Shown here one piece after another: positions 7,922 through 16,317 of a stretch of DNA of 64,000 bases (the first letter of the stretch is position 1; the number at the start of each line of letters is the position of its first letter). The stretch spans positions 1 through 64,000 of the forward strand of contig NZ_JAGGLR010000008.1 of assembly GCF_017874715.1 (NCBI RefSeq), read 5' to 3'. Position numbers and translations under genes: made by a program. Origin of the DNA: Streptomyces iranensis. Its GTDB lineage: Bacteria; Actinomycetota; Actinomycetes; Streptomycetales; Streptomycetaceae. The notes under the pieces are model-generated. The model was not told the origin of the DNA. It ran no database searches and worked only from the letters and a program-made list of their open reading frames with translations.

Positions 7922-8937
7922 CCCATATGTTCAAGGCGCCCACCGTCCAGGTGCGCGTCGACCACCGCAGCGCCGTGCATCTGGCCGCCGAGGCGGCGCG
8001 TGAGGTGGCCCGGGAGTGCGAGCTGCCGGGCGCGCTGCCCGACCAGGCGGCTGTGATCGCCTCGGAGCTGGCGACCAACCTGGACAAGCACGCCAGCGAC
8101 GGCACGCTCTACGTCCAGCCGCTGCCGCTGGGCCACGGGGTGGAGATCCTCGCCGCCGACCGCGGCCCCGGTATGCACGACCCCGAGCGCTGTCTGGCGG
8201 ACGGCTACACCACCTCCGGGACGCTGGGGGTAGGGCTCGGCGCCGTCAAGCGGATGGCGACCCACTTCCAGATGCGCAGCGCCGACCGCACCCACACGGG
8301 CACCTGGGCCTGCGCCCGCCTCATCGCGCCGGGCGAGCAGCGGCCGGAGTGGCAGGGGGTGGGCGCGATCTGTCTGCCCGCCGAGGGGGAGGAGGGCTGT
8401 GGCGACGCCTGCGCGATCGTCGACACGGACTCCGCCCGCACCGCGGTCGTCCTGGACGGTCTGGGTCACGGCCATCCCGCCGCCGAGGCGGCCCAGGCGG
8501 CGCTGCGGACCTTCCACACCGACCCCGACCGGCCGCTGCCGGAGGTGCTCACCCGGATGAACCGGGCCCTGCGGCACACCCGAGGGGCCGCCGTGGGCGT
8601 GCTGCGGCTGCATCCCGAGCACGCCGTCTACTGCGGTGTCGGCAACATCCGCGCCCTCGCCCTGACCCACGACAGGGTTCGGCACCGGCTGACCGGGCAG
8701 CCCGGTATCGTCGGCTGGGGAATGCCCACCCCCCGCGTCCACGACTTCCCGCTGCCCCAGGGCGGTACGGCGGTGCTGCACAGCGACGGCATCGACGCCC
8801 GCTGGTCGCTCGACCCGCCCCCGTCCGTGCTCCGCCTCCCGCCGCCCCTGCTGTCCGCCGCACTCGCCCATGGCCATCGCCGCGTACGCGACGACGCCAC
8901 GGTGCTCGCGGCCAGGTCCCCCTTAAGGCTTCCATGA
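7918..8937 (+). CDS. fused GHKL ATPase and PP2C-type phosphatase (RsbX-like)
   Basis: The 339-residue product has an RsbT-like ATPase half (ASELATNLDKHAS, ADRGPGMHD, GTLGVGLGAVKRMATHF; about 20-140) joined to a small PP2C-like half (about 165-339: VLDGLGHGHPAAEAAQAAL, then LHSDGIDARWS). In Bacillus, RsbX is the free PP2C that dephosphorylates RsbR and RsbS; here it is fused to an ATPase domain. Codon 336 (8923-8925) is TTA, the rare leucine codon read by the bldA tRNA, four codons before the stop and right at the ATGA overlap with the next gene. The neighbours use no TTA that I could see. Confidence 0.85.
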   Translation: MTHMFKAPTVQVRVDHRSAVHLAAEAAREVARECELPGALPDQAAVIASELATNLDKHASDGTLYVQPLPLGHGVEILAADRGPGMHDPERCLADGYTTSGTLGVGLGAVKRMATHFQMRSADRTHTGTWACARLIAPGEQRPEWQGVGAICLPAEGEEGCGDACAIVDTDSARTAVVLDGLGHGHPAAEAAQAALRTFHTDPDRPLPEVLTRMNRALRHTRGAAVGVLRLHPEHAVYCGVGNIRALALTHDRVRHRLTGQPGIVGWGMPTPRVHDFPLPQGGTAVLHSDGIDARWSLDPPPSVLRLPPPLLSAALAHGHRRVRDDATVLAARSPLRLP

Positions 8938-10151
8938 CGACGAGGAACCTCACCTGCGCCACGACGGCGGGGCTCAGCCGGGCCGTTCGGGCGCTGGCCC
9001 GGGAGCACGCCCTGGACCCCGCGGTCCGGGCGCGCCTTGTGCTGTCCGCCGCCGAGGCCGCCGGGGCGGCGCTGCGGGCCGGGCGGGAGACGGGCCTCGA
9101 GTGGGGTTACGAACCGGCCGGGGGACTGCTCACGGTGGTGCTGCGGACCCCGGGCGATACGGGTCCGGTGACGGCGGATCTCCCGGTCGCCCCCGACGAG
9201 GTGACCGGGGGCGAGGTGGTCTGGCGCCTTCCGGCGTCACCTCCATCCGACCCGTCCGACGCCGCGGACGAGGCGCCCGGCGAGGACGCCCTCGCCGCGG
9301 AGGAGTTGCGCGCGGTCGTGGCCGCCGCCGACGCGCTCACCTCCGAGCACCGCCGTCTCAACGACGAACTCGCGGAGACCAACAGCGGGGTGCTCGCGCT
9401 CTACGTCCAGCTCGACGAGCGGGACAAGCAGTTGCGCACCGCGCACGGCCAGACCCTGCGGGAGCTGGAGGACGCGCTGCGCCCGGCGCCCATCAAGGCC
9501 GACGGTCTCGAACTCGCCGTGCACTACGAGCCGGCCGGCACCGACGCGCCGACCGGCGGGGATCTGTACGACTGGTTCGTGCTGCCCGACGGCACTGTCC
9601 ACATCACCATCGTGGACGCGCTGGGCCACGGGGTGACCAGTACGCGCAGCGCGCTCAACGTCACCCACGCGGTGCGCACCCTGGCCCTGGAGGGCCACCG
9701 GCTCGAGTCGATCGTGGCCCGCACCGACGAGATCCTGCGCCCCTTCGACCGGTCCGTGATGGCCACCGTGCAGCTCGCCCGGATCGATCCGGCCACCGGC
9801 GAGCTGTGGCTGGCCAATGGGAGCCATCCGCCCGCGCTGCTGCTGCGCCGTGACGGGACGGCCCGGTATCTGGAGGCCCGTGGGCGTGGAATCGGCTTTC
9901 CGCTGCCCGGCAGCGAGACCCCGCTGACCGAGCGGCTGGCCCCCGGGGACCTCCTCCTGCTCTACACCGACGGTCTCACCGAGAGCCGCCGGGACCCGAT
10001 CGAGGGCGAGAAGCGCCTGATCGAGGCCGCGCACAAGCATCTGCGGAGCCCGACGGAGGAGGTCCCCGGCGCCATCGCGGAGGATATGCACACGGTGATC
10101 CTGCATCCGGATGACACCCTCGCGCTGGCGGTGCGGCTCACCGGTCAGTGA
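8934..10151 (+). CDS. SpoIIE/RsbU-family PP2C protein phosphatase
   Basis: The 405-residue product has an N-terminal region of unknown fold (1-110), a heptad-rich helix of about 45 residues (LTSEHRRLNDELAET onwards) and a SpoIIE/RsbU PP2C domain (about 160-405) with metal-binding segments PTGGDLYDWF, IVDALGHGV and LYTDGLTESR. It should dephosphorylate an anti-anti-sigma factor of the RsbV type. A much longer open frame exists upstream, but the ATG at 8934 overlaps the previous stop as ATGA and is the sensible start. No RsbV, RsbW or sigma gene follows, so the outputs are elsewhere. Confidence 0.85.
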   Translation: MTTRNLTCATTAGLSRAVRALAREHALDPAVRARLVLSAAEAAGAALRAGRETGLEWGYEPAGGLLTVVLRTPGDTGPVTADLPVAPDEVTGGEVVWRLPASPPSDPSDAADEAPGEDALAAEELRAVVAAADALTSEHRRLNDELAETNSGVLALYVQLDERDKQLRTAHGQTLRELEDALRPAPIKADGLELAVHYEPAGTDAPTGGDLYDWFVLPDGTVHITIVDALGHGVTSTRSALNVTHAVRTLALEGHRLESIVARTDEILRPFDRSVMATVQLARIDPATGELWLANGSHPPALLLRRDGTARYLEARGRGIGFPLPGSETPLTERLAPGDLLLLYTDGLTESRRDPIEGEKRLIEAAHKHLRSPTEEVPGAIAEDMHTVILHPDDTLALAVRLTGQ

Positions 10152-10672
10152 TCGGCGGCCGGGCCGAGGCGCTGCCGCGGGATACGGCCCCGCTGGAGGT
10201 CCCGCTGACGGGGGACCGGAGGCGGGAGCGGGCGCTCGTCATGCGGCTGGGCACGGACCAGCCGCTCGAACAGGGGACGCGCCGCGACCAGCGCCTCCCG
10301 CATCCGCTCCGTGGCCGGCTCGCCCTCGTGCGCCCGCGCCGCCATGGCGTGCAGCCGGCGGTAGCCCTCGACCTCCTCGGGGTGACGGACGGACAGCGCG
10401 TCCATCCGCTTCTCCTCGGACTCGGCCGGATAGCCGCGGTCGACGGCCAACGCGCCCAGCAGCCGGTCGGCTTCGCGCAGGGCCCATCCGGGGGAGTCCA
10501 CGAACCGCTCCTGCAGGCCCGCCCACCGCGCCGCGTACTGCTCCCTGGCTTCCGGGGGCAGGCTTCGGACCGGCAGCTCGCCCTTGCGGCCCTGCCGCAC
10601 CGAGGGGGCGATCACAAGGCCGGCCATGGCGGCCAGTGCCGCCAGCAGGATGATGAGCGTGACTGTTGACAT
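10145..10672 (-). CDS. membrane-anchored protein of unknown function
   Basis: The 175-residue product has one N-terminal transmembrane helix (TLIILLAALAAMAGLVIA, about 4-22), then a soluble helical region rich in Arg, Glu and Ala. A GGAAGG lies upstream of the ATG. It converges on the phosphatase gene and overlaps its 3' end by seven bases. A conserved-looking segment (AVDRGYPAESEEKRMDALSV) suggests a Streptomyces family found beside rsb genes, but I cannot name a function. Confidence 0.7.
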   Translation of the reverse strand: MSTVTLIILLAALAAMAGLVIAPSVRQGRKGELPVRSLPPEAREQYAARWAGLQERFVDSPGWALREADRLLGALAVDRGYPAESEEKRMDALSVRHPEEVEGYRRLHAMAARAHEGEPATERMREALVAARPLFERLVRAQPHDERPLPPPVPRQRDLQRGRIPRQRLGPAADH

Positions 10673-10771
10673 CGCTGTGCCTTCCGCAGAGATTTTCCTC
10701 GCTCGAGGCTGGTATCACCGAGTGTTACCGGTCATCTCGGCGGCAAACACGGCACCTGTGGACCGATTCTC

Positions 10772-12871
10772 TCAATTCCCTGTGGTGACGGAGATGATGG
10801 CGAGGTCACCGGTGCGGGTGAGGTGGGGTCGGACACCGTGAGTGATCGGAAAGAGGTCCGTTTTGTCGCGGTCCACGATGTCGCCGACGATGCGTCCGAT
10901 CCGGATCGGGGTCCCGCCCCGGGCGGACTTATGGAGCGTCAGGGTCCAGCCCGCGGTGCCCTCTTCGCCGTCATGGGCCTCCCGGATCCGCTCGTACGGG
11001 ACGGTGAAGCGGAACCGGCCGCCGTCGAGCGCCGTGACCCCGGTGAGGAACGGGCGGGCCGGGCCCTTGGACGGGGTGGCCACCGCGGCCGGGGTGGCGT
11101 CGGGCCCGAAGCGCGCGCCGTGCAGGGTGCCTTCGACGGCGAGCCCCTCGGCGTCCAGGCGGATCACCCGGGCCTCGGCGTGGGCCGGGCGCCGCCAGGC
11201 GCGCAGCGCGAGATAGCCGTCGACGGTGGAGTAGGGGATCCACCAGGTGAACGGGGAGCCGGGCAGCGGCTCCAGGTCCAGCAGCCCGCGCCCCTCGGCG
11301 AAGCGGCAGCCGACCCGGCGGCGGACGCCGTCGGAGGGACGGACCACATGCAGATCCCAGCGGCCCTCGTCGAGGTCGAGCGTCGCGCGGTCCAGGGTGG
11401 CCGTCCAGGGCGCGGACGGCGCGGCGCCGACCGGGGGCAGCAGCGGTACGCGGAAGGGGGGCTCTTCGCTCTTGCGGCGGGTGACGGTCAGTTCGAGCTC
11501 ACCGCCGTGCAGACCGGCGGGCTCCAGCAGCACCGACAGATTGCCCTCGGGGGTGACCCGGCAGGACGCGACGGGCCGCAGGGGCTTGCGGATCAGCTGC
11601 TTGACCGTGTCCTTGAGGGCGCCGGTCAGCGGCGCTCCGGCCGGCCGGCCCCGCAACGGCGCGGCCGTACGGCGCCGGTGGGCCGGGGCCGTGGTGCCAC
11701 GGGCGGTGTGGAGCTCCTCGATGAGCCGCTCGTAGGCGGCCGCCACGCGCTCGGGTGCGTAGCGCTCCGCCGCGATCCGGGCCGCCGCGCCCATCGAGCG
11801 GCGCAGTTCGTCGTCCTCGATCAGGGTCAGCAGCCCCTTGGCGATCCCGTCCGCGTCGCCCACCGGCACCAGCAGACCGTCCCGGCCATCGGTGATGATC
11901 TCGCCCGGACCGTGCGGGCAGTCGGTGGCGACCACGGGTACCCCGCAGTGCATCGCCTCGACGATCGTCATGCCGAACGACTCCTCGCGGGAGGTGACGG
12001 CGGCGATCGCGCCCTTGGCCCACTCGGTCTCGATGGGGGAGTGGGCGCCCATGAGGGTGATGTGGCCGGCCAGCCCGAGCTCGTCGATCTGGCGGCGCAG
12101 CGCGGGGAGTTGGGGGCCGCGGCCGTAGATGCGCAACCGCCAGTCGGGGTGCTTGGCGGCCACCGTCTCCCAGGCGGCCACCAGTAGGTCGTAGCGTTTG
12201 ACGGGGATCAGCCGGCCCGCGGCCACGACGAGTTTGGCGCGGCCGTCGGAGGGCTCGATCCCGGTGGCGGGCACCCCGTTGGGCAGGGCGGTCAGCCGGG
12301 TGGTGACTCCGGGGAGATGGGCCCGGTGGGTGGCCGCGTCGGCCTCGGAGACGGAGGTGTACGCGTCGAGGTGGGGTATGGCGGCGTCGCAGGCGGCGCG
12401 GATCTCGGCGCGGTGGGTGCCGTAGAGGCGGTGCTCCTGGCCGATCCGCAGAAAGCGGCCGGCGCGGCCGAGCGCGGCGAGATAGATGACCAGGCCGGGG
12501 CGGGTGGCGATCACGACATCGGCGTCGGTGCGGTCGAGGTACTCGGCGACGCGCTCGTCGGTGAGGGCGTTGAAGTTGGTGGTGCCCCTGGCCTCGGCGG
12601 CGGGGATGTGGGCGCTGGGGCGGGTCAGCAGCGGATGGCCGGGGTCGGCGGCGCGGCGCCCGGCGCGGGGCGGGTCTTCCTGGGGGCGCAGGTCGATCAG
12701 GGGTCTGAGCCGCACGGCGGGGTGGAGGGGGAGGTTCGGGGCGTCGATGGTGCGGATCAGGGAGACGATCTCCACGGTGTGGTGGGCGGCGAGCGCCTCG
12801 GCCACATTGAAGGTCGACCGGATGGTTCCGCCGATGCCATAGGCGTTGTGGAGCAGGAAAGAAATCTTCAT
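10772..12871 (-). CDS. GT4-family glycosyltransferase with extra C-terminal domain
   Basis: The first 390 residues form a GT-B retaining glycosyltransferase: N-terminal MKISFLLHNAYGIGGTIRS, a donor-binding segment VAAGRLIPVKRYD and the family-4 E-x7-E motif in EESFGMTIVEAMHCG. About 300 further residues, starting near APLRGRPAG, look beta-rich and end with a repeated strand-turn pattern; this part resembles modules attached to wall-polymer glycosyltransferases, but I cannot name it. I chose the ATG at 12871 because MKIS matches family starts. The likely role is a cell-wall or capsule glycopolymer. It stands alone. Confidence 0.8.
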   Translation of the reverse strand: MKISFLLHNAYGIGGTIRSTFNVAEALAAHHTVEIVSLIRTIDAPNLPLHPAVRLRPLIDLRPQEDPPRAGRRAADPGHPLLTRPSAHIPAAEARGTTNFNALTDERVAEYLDRTDADVVIATRPGLVIYLAALGRAGRFLRIGQEHRLYGTHRAEIRAACDAAIPHLDAYTSVSEADAATHRAHLPGVTTRLTALPNGVPATGIEPSDGRAKLVVAAGRLIPVKRYDLLVAAWETVAAKHPDWRLRIYGRGPQLPALRRQIDELGLAGHITLMGAHSPIETEWAKGAIAAVTSREESFGMTIVEAMHCGVPVVATDCPHGPGEIITDGRDGLLVPVGDADGIAKGLLTLIEDDELRRSMGAAARIAAERYAPERVAAAYERLIEELHTARGTTAPAHRRRTAAPLRGRPAGAPLTGALKDTVKQLIRKPLRPVASCRVTPEGNLSVLLEPAGLHGGELELTVTRRKSEEPPFRVPLLPPVGAAPSAPWTATLDRATLDLDEGRWDLHVVRPSDGVRRRVGCRFAEGRGLLDLEPLPGSPFTWWIPYSTVDGYLALRAWRRPAHAEARVIRLDAEGLAVEGTLHGARFGPDATPAAVATPSKGPARPFLTGVTALDGGRFRFTVPYERIREAHDGEEGTAGWTLTLHKSARGGTPIRIGRIVGDIVDRDKTDLFPITHGVRPHLTRTGDLAIISVTTGN

Positions 12872-13111
12872 GGTGATGTACGCGCGGCGGGGCTGAACTG
12901 CCGCGTCGTGCCCTCCCCTCCGAGACGGAGCCAATAAGGACCGTTCGGTCGGTAAGACTGGCTGGAGCCGCGAAGGTTGCGTATGCGTGTGGTGATATGG
13001 GATCCACCACATTCGGAAAAGGGATTACAACCCTCCCCGGGTTCTGGGAGTCTGCGGGGTGTCCGTGCGGAGGCCGTATGGGCTCGATACCGACCAGGGG
13101 TGGACAGAGAA

Positions 13112-13903
13112 ATGAACGACTCCGGTGCGAAGCGGACCGTGGGCGCGGCCATCGCGGTGGTGGCGGCGCTCGGGCTGATGACCGGATGCGGCAGCGACTC
13201 CGGCGACGGCAAGGCGGACGGCGCCAAGCAGGCGGGCAGCGCCGGGCAGGGCGACGGCGCTTCGCGGGGGGACAAGGCCGCGAGCTCCGACCCGGCCGCC
13301 AAGCCGCTGTCCGCGTCCGCCCTGCAGCGGGCCGCCCTGACCAACGGCGAGGTCAAGGGGGTCGAGGTACAGAAGATGACGGACAAGGAGGTCAGCGAGG
13401 GCGGCTCGGCCAAGACCGGAAAGGCCGCGTGCCGGCCGATGGCCGCGCTGATGGGGAGCCGGTACGACCCGGTGCCCAAGGCCAGCGTCCACCGCGCCTA
13501 CGCCACCGGCCTGACCAAGGCGAAGGTCGGCGGCACCGGCCTGATCCGGATCTCCTCCTACGGACCGGGCGACGCCGAGCGCACGGTGAAGGACCTGCGC
13601 GAGGCCGTCACCGCCTGCCGGGGCGGCTTCCCCGCCGAGGACGGCTCGGGCGGGAAGGCGGACGTCAAGAAGGTGACACCGCTCGACGCGCCGAAGGCCG
13701 GGGACGAGGCGCTGTCCTTCAGCCTGCATGACGCGGGCAAGGAGAAGGCCGTCATCAAGTTCACGGTCGTGCGGACCGGGCCGCAGGTGATGGTGTTCTT
13801 CGGGGTGAACATCGCCGACCCCGCGAAGTCCGAGATCCCGGCCGCGCTGGTGGACGCCCAGGTGGCGAAGGTGGCGAAGGCCACGAAGGGCGCCGCGTCC
13901 TAA
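13112..13903 (+). CDS. putative lipoprotein
   Basis: The 263-residue product has a lipoprotein signal peptide: basic N-terminus, hydrophobic stretch AAIAVVAALG and lipobox LMTGC with Cys26. A Gly/Asp/Lys-rich linker (27-65) leads to a single extracytoplasmic domain with two cysteines (about 110 and 170). The start at 13112 follows a GACAGAGA ribosome binding stretch. About 240 bases separate it from the divergent glycosyltransferase. No catalytic motif is evident. Confidence 0.8.
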   Translation: MNDSGAKRTVGAAIAVVAALGLMTGCGSDSGDGKADGAKQAGSAGQGDGASRGDKAASSDPAAKPLSASALQRAALTNGEVKGVEVQKMTDKEVSEGGSAKTGKAACRPMAALMGSRYDPVPKASVHRAYATGLTKAKVGGTGLIRISSYGPGDAERTVKDLREAVTACRGGFPAEDGSGGKADVKKVTPLDAPKAGDEALSFSLHDAGKEKAVIKFTVVRTGPQVMVFFGVNIADPAKSEIPAALVDAQVAKVAKATKGAAS

Positions 13904-13940
13904 AGGCCGGCGGCCCGGCCTTCCGCCGACCGGCCCGGTC

Positions 13941-14807
13941 TCAGTTGGTGGCGGAGGCGGCTGAGGCGGCCTCCGCCGACGCCTGGGCACTGCCCCGGGC
14001 CAGGATCCGGCGGAAGGTGTAGTCGGCCACATCGCGGCCGGCCTGGACGGTGGCGGTGTCCGACGACGTGACCGCCTTGCCCGACGTATAGCCGGAGATC
14101 GTGAAGTAGGCGTACCGCCCGATCGCGTTCGCCGAGCTCTGGCAGGCCGTCCGGCGGCAGAAGGTCGGGACGCCCCCGCCCGAGAGCGAGGCGATGTTCG
14201 GCTGGTACCGGTCCTTGGCCTTCTCGGCCGCCGCCTTGCCGTCGAAGACGGCGACACCGATCGTCACCGCGACGCCGTCCCGGGTGAAGGTGGCGCGCAG
14301 CAGCTTGCGGCAGCCGTTGTTCACCAGCACCGAGCCGAGCGCCCCCTGGGTCGCGGCCGAGCAGCTGGTGGTGGAGGCCGACGCCGCCCTGGTGTACGAG
14401 CGGTCGTCCTTCGCGGCACGCTTGTCGGGGAAGAGCGTGGCCGCGCTCAGCGGCGCCTTGTCCCGCCGGGCGCTGGAGATGATGTCCAGCGGCTTCGGCG
14501 GCGCGGGCGGCGCCACATTGGAGAAGGTCGGCTCGGGCGTCCCCGACTCGCTGGGCAGGTCCTGCGGGGTGGGCAGCCCACCGGCCGAATCGCCGCCCCC
14601 GCTGTCCTTGTGGCCGCTGCTGACCACGGCGGTGGCGACGATCGCGGCCACGGCTGCGGTCGCCAGCGCCCCGCCCCCGATGAAGAGCAACTTGCGGCGG
14701 CGGCTGCGCGCGGCGGACTGATCGGCGAGCGCCGCCCAGTCCGGCGTCGACGGCTGAGGCGGCTGAGAACCCCCGGGCCCATAAGGCCCCCCTTGCCCAA
14801 AGCTCAT
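13941..14807 (-). CDS. single-pass membrane protein with proline-rich N-terminus
   Basis: The 288-residue product has a cytoplasmic Gly/Pro-rich segment, a basic stop (RSRRRK), a transmembrane helix (about 40-63: LLFIGGGALATAAVAAIVAT), a Ser/Pro linker and an external domain with four cysteines (SCSAATQ, GCRKLL, FCRRTACQ). ATGs at 14807 and 14816 are both possible. It converges on the lipoprotein gene; both are exported and of comparable size, which hints at a related surface role, but the function is unknown. Confidence 0.75.
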   Translation of the reverse strand: MSFGQGGPYGPGGSQPPQPSTPDWAALADQSAARSRRRKLLFIGGGALATAAVAAIVATAVVSSGHKDSGGGDSAGGLPTPQDLPSESGTPEPTFSNVAPPAPPKPLDIISSARRDKAPLSAATLFPDKRAAKDDRSYTRAASASTTSCSAATQGALGSVLVNNGCRKLLRATFTRDGVAVTIGVAVFDGKAAAEKAKDRYQPNIASLSGGGVPTFCRRTACQSSANAIGRYAYFTISGYTSGKAVTSSDTATVQAGRDVADYTFRRILARGSAQASAEAASAASATN

Positions 14808-15188
14808 GGCGCGCATCTTAGACCGGCCGAGTGACAGGATGGACCCGCCGGCGGGTCCCAGCCCGTCGCACGAGGCCCCAGTGCCCCGGCGGGCAGGCAG
14901 CTGCGGCGGCGGCCGGGGCCCGGGTGAGGGGCGTGGGGGGCGTTTTGACCCGGGTGGGGGCGGGCCGGTATTCTGCCAGTTCGTTATGCGTATTGGCTTG
15001 CTCGTTCTCACGTGAGAGGCCGTTACGCCGGTCCACCGGGCCGATGACCAGCGGCAAGCACTCGGCATGCGTCACCGAGGTGCGGCCACGGCTGTCGTGA
15101 TCGTCCGGGTGGCCTTGTCCGGACCTGTCCTCCCGGCCCTCGCGGGCTCGGGGAGACTCCACTCACTGAAGAAGCGAAGGCTACGACC
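14808..15188. promoter_or_regulatory. rplM upstream region
   Basis: The roughly 380-base spacer carries no convincing gene. It has a G-rich half (14880-14960), a perfect 12-bp palindrome TCTCACGTGAGA at 15006-15017, and then about 170 bases leading to rplM that form the likely mRNA leader. The A/T-richer stretch TTCGTTATGCGTATTGGCTTG at 14980-15000 is the best promoter candidate. The long leader before L13 may be autoregulatory; this is inference. Confidence 0.4.
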
Positions 15189-15632
15189 GTGCGTACGTAC
15201 AGCCCCAAGCCCGGCGACGTTCAGCGTCAGTGGCATGTCATCGACGCCACCGACGTGGTTCTGGGCCGTCTGGCCACCCAGGCCGCCACCCTTTTGCGGG
15301 GCAAGCACAAGCCGGTGTACGCGCCGCATGTCGACGCTGGTGACTTCGTCATCATCATCAACGCCGACAAGGTGCACCTCTCCGGCAACAAGCGGACCCA
15401 GAAGATGGCGTACCGCCACTCCGGCTACCCGGGTGGTCTGCGCTCCATCCGCTATGACGAGCTGCTGGAGAAGAGCCCGGAGAAGGCCGTCGAGAAGGCC
15501 ATCAAGGGCATGCTCCCCAAGAACACCCTGGGCCGTCAGATGCTCTCGAAGCTGAAGGTGTACTCGGGCGACCAGCACCCGCACGCCGCTCAGCAGCCGG
15601 TTCCGTTCGAGATCACCCAGGTCGCGCAGTAG
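15189..15632 (+). CDS. rplM: 50S ribosomal protein L13
   Basis: L13 is an early 50S assembly protein. The 147-residue product has the family sequence (WHVIDATDVVLGRLATQAATLLRGKHKP, HSGYPGG, KGMLPKNTLGRQ). The GTG start is preceded by GAAGGCTACGACC. It forms the standard pair with rpsI 41 bases downstream. Nothing unusual is seen in the protein. Confidence 0.97.
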   Translation: MRTYSPKPGDVQRQWHVIDATDVVLGRLATQAATLLRGKHKPVYAPHVDAGDFVIIINADKVHLSGNKRTQKMAYRHSGYPGGLRSIRYDELLEKSPEKAVEKAIKGMLPKNTLGRQMLSKLKVYSGDQHPHAAQQPVPFEITQVAQ

Positions 15633-15673
15633 TCCCGGCCACCCCTTACGACGAAGAGAATCTGAGGAGCATC

Positions 15674-16177
15674 GTGGCCGAGACCACCGCCGAGACCCCC
15701 CTCGATGTCGAGGAGTACACCACCGAGAGCGTCGAGACGGTCGAGTCGGAGTACACCTCCGAGTCGCTCGCTTCCCGCTTCGGTGACCCGCAGCCCGCCG
15801 CCGGCACCGGCCGCCGCAAGAACGCCGTGGCGCGTGTCCGCATCGTGCCGGGCAGCGGGCAGTGGAAGATCAACGGACGTACTCTCGAGGAGTACTTCCC
15901 CAACAAGGTTCACCAGCAGGAAGTCAACGAGCCCTTCAAGGTGCTCGAGCTGGACGACCGCTACGACGTCATCGCCCGCATCTCGGGCGGCGGCGTCTCC
16001 GGCCAGGCCGGGGCGCTGCGTCTGGGCATCGCCCGCGCGCTGAACGAGGCGGACGTGGACAACAACCGCGGCCCCCTCAAGAAGGCCGGCTTCCTGACCC
16101 GTGACGCCCGCGCCACCGAGCGTAAGAAGGCCGGTCTGAAGAAGGCCCGTAAGGCGCCGCAGTACAGCAAGCGCTGA
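15674..16177 (+). CDS. rpsI: 30S ribosomal protein S9
   Basis: S9 contacts P-site tRNA with its C-terminal tail. The conserved part is residues 40-167 (GRRKNAVARVRIVPG, GGGVSGQAGALRLGIARAL) and ends in the canonical QYSKR. The first 40 residues are the acidic, Thr/Glu-rich extension typical of Streptomyces S9. The GTG start follows GAGGAG. It is co-transcribed with rplM and ended by a strong terminator. Confidence 0.97.
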   Translation: MAETTAETPLDVEEYTTESVETVESEYTSESLASRFGDPQPAAGTGRRKNAVARVRIVPGSGQWKINGRTLEEYFPNKVHQQEVNEPFKVLELDDRYDVIARISGGGVSGQAGALRLGIARALNEADVDNNRGPLKKAGFLTRDARATERKKAGLKKARKAPQYSKR

Positions 16178-16204
16178 CGCCCATCGCGGCACCGCTGCTT
16201 CACC

Positions 16205-16245
16205 CGAACGCCCCGGCGGCACCACCTGTGCCTCCGGGGCGTTCG
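16205..16245 (+). terminator. terminator of rplM-rpsI
   Basis: CGAACGCCCCGG (16205-16216) pairs perfectly with CCGGGGCGTTCG (16234-16245), a 12-bp stem with a 17-base loop, 28 bases after the rpsI stop. There is no U-run, normal for this GC content. Confidence 0.8.
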
Positions 16246-16317
16246 GCTATCGCCATCGGGGGGCGTATACCTACAAGCAAGCTTCAGCCCCCCAGCTCGT
16301 AACTTCGGAGGACACCA

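Noticed and set aside
8016..8933. Upstream extension of the RsbU-like phosphatase frame
   Set aside because: It overlaps the previous gene entirely in another frame and reads as Arg/Pro/Gly noise. The ATGA-coupled start at 8934 is far better.
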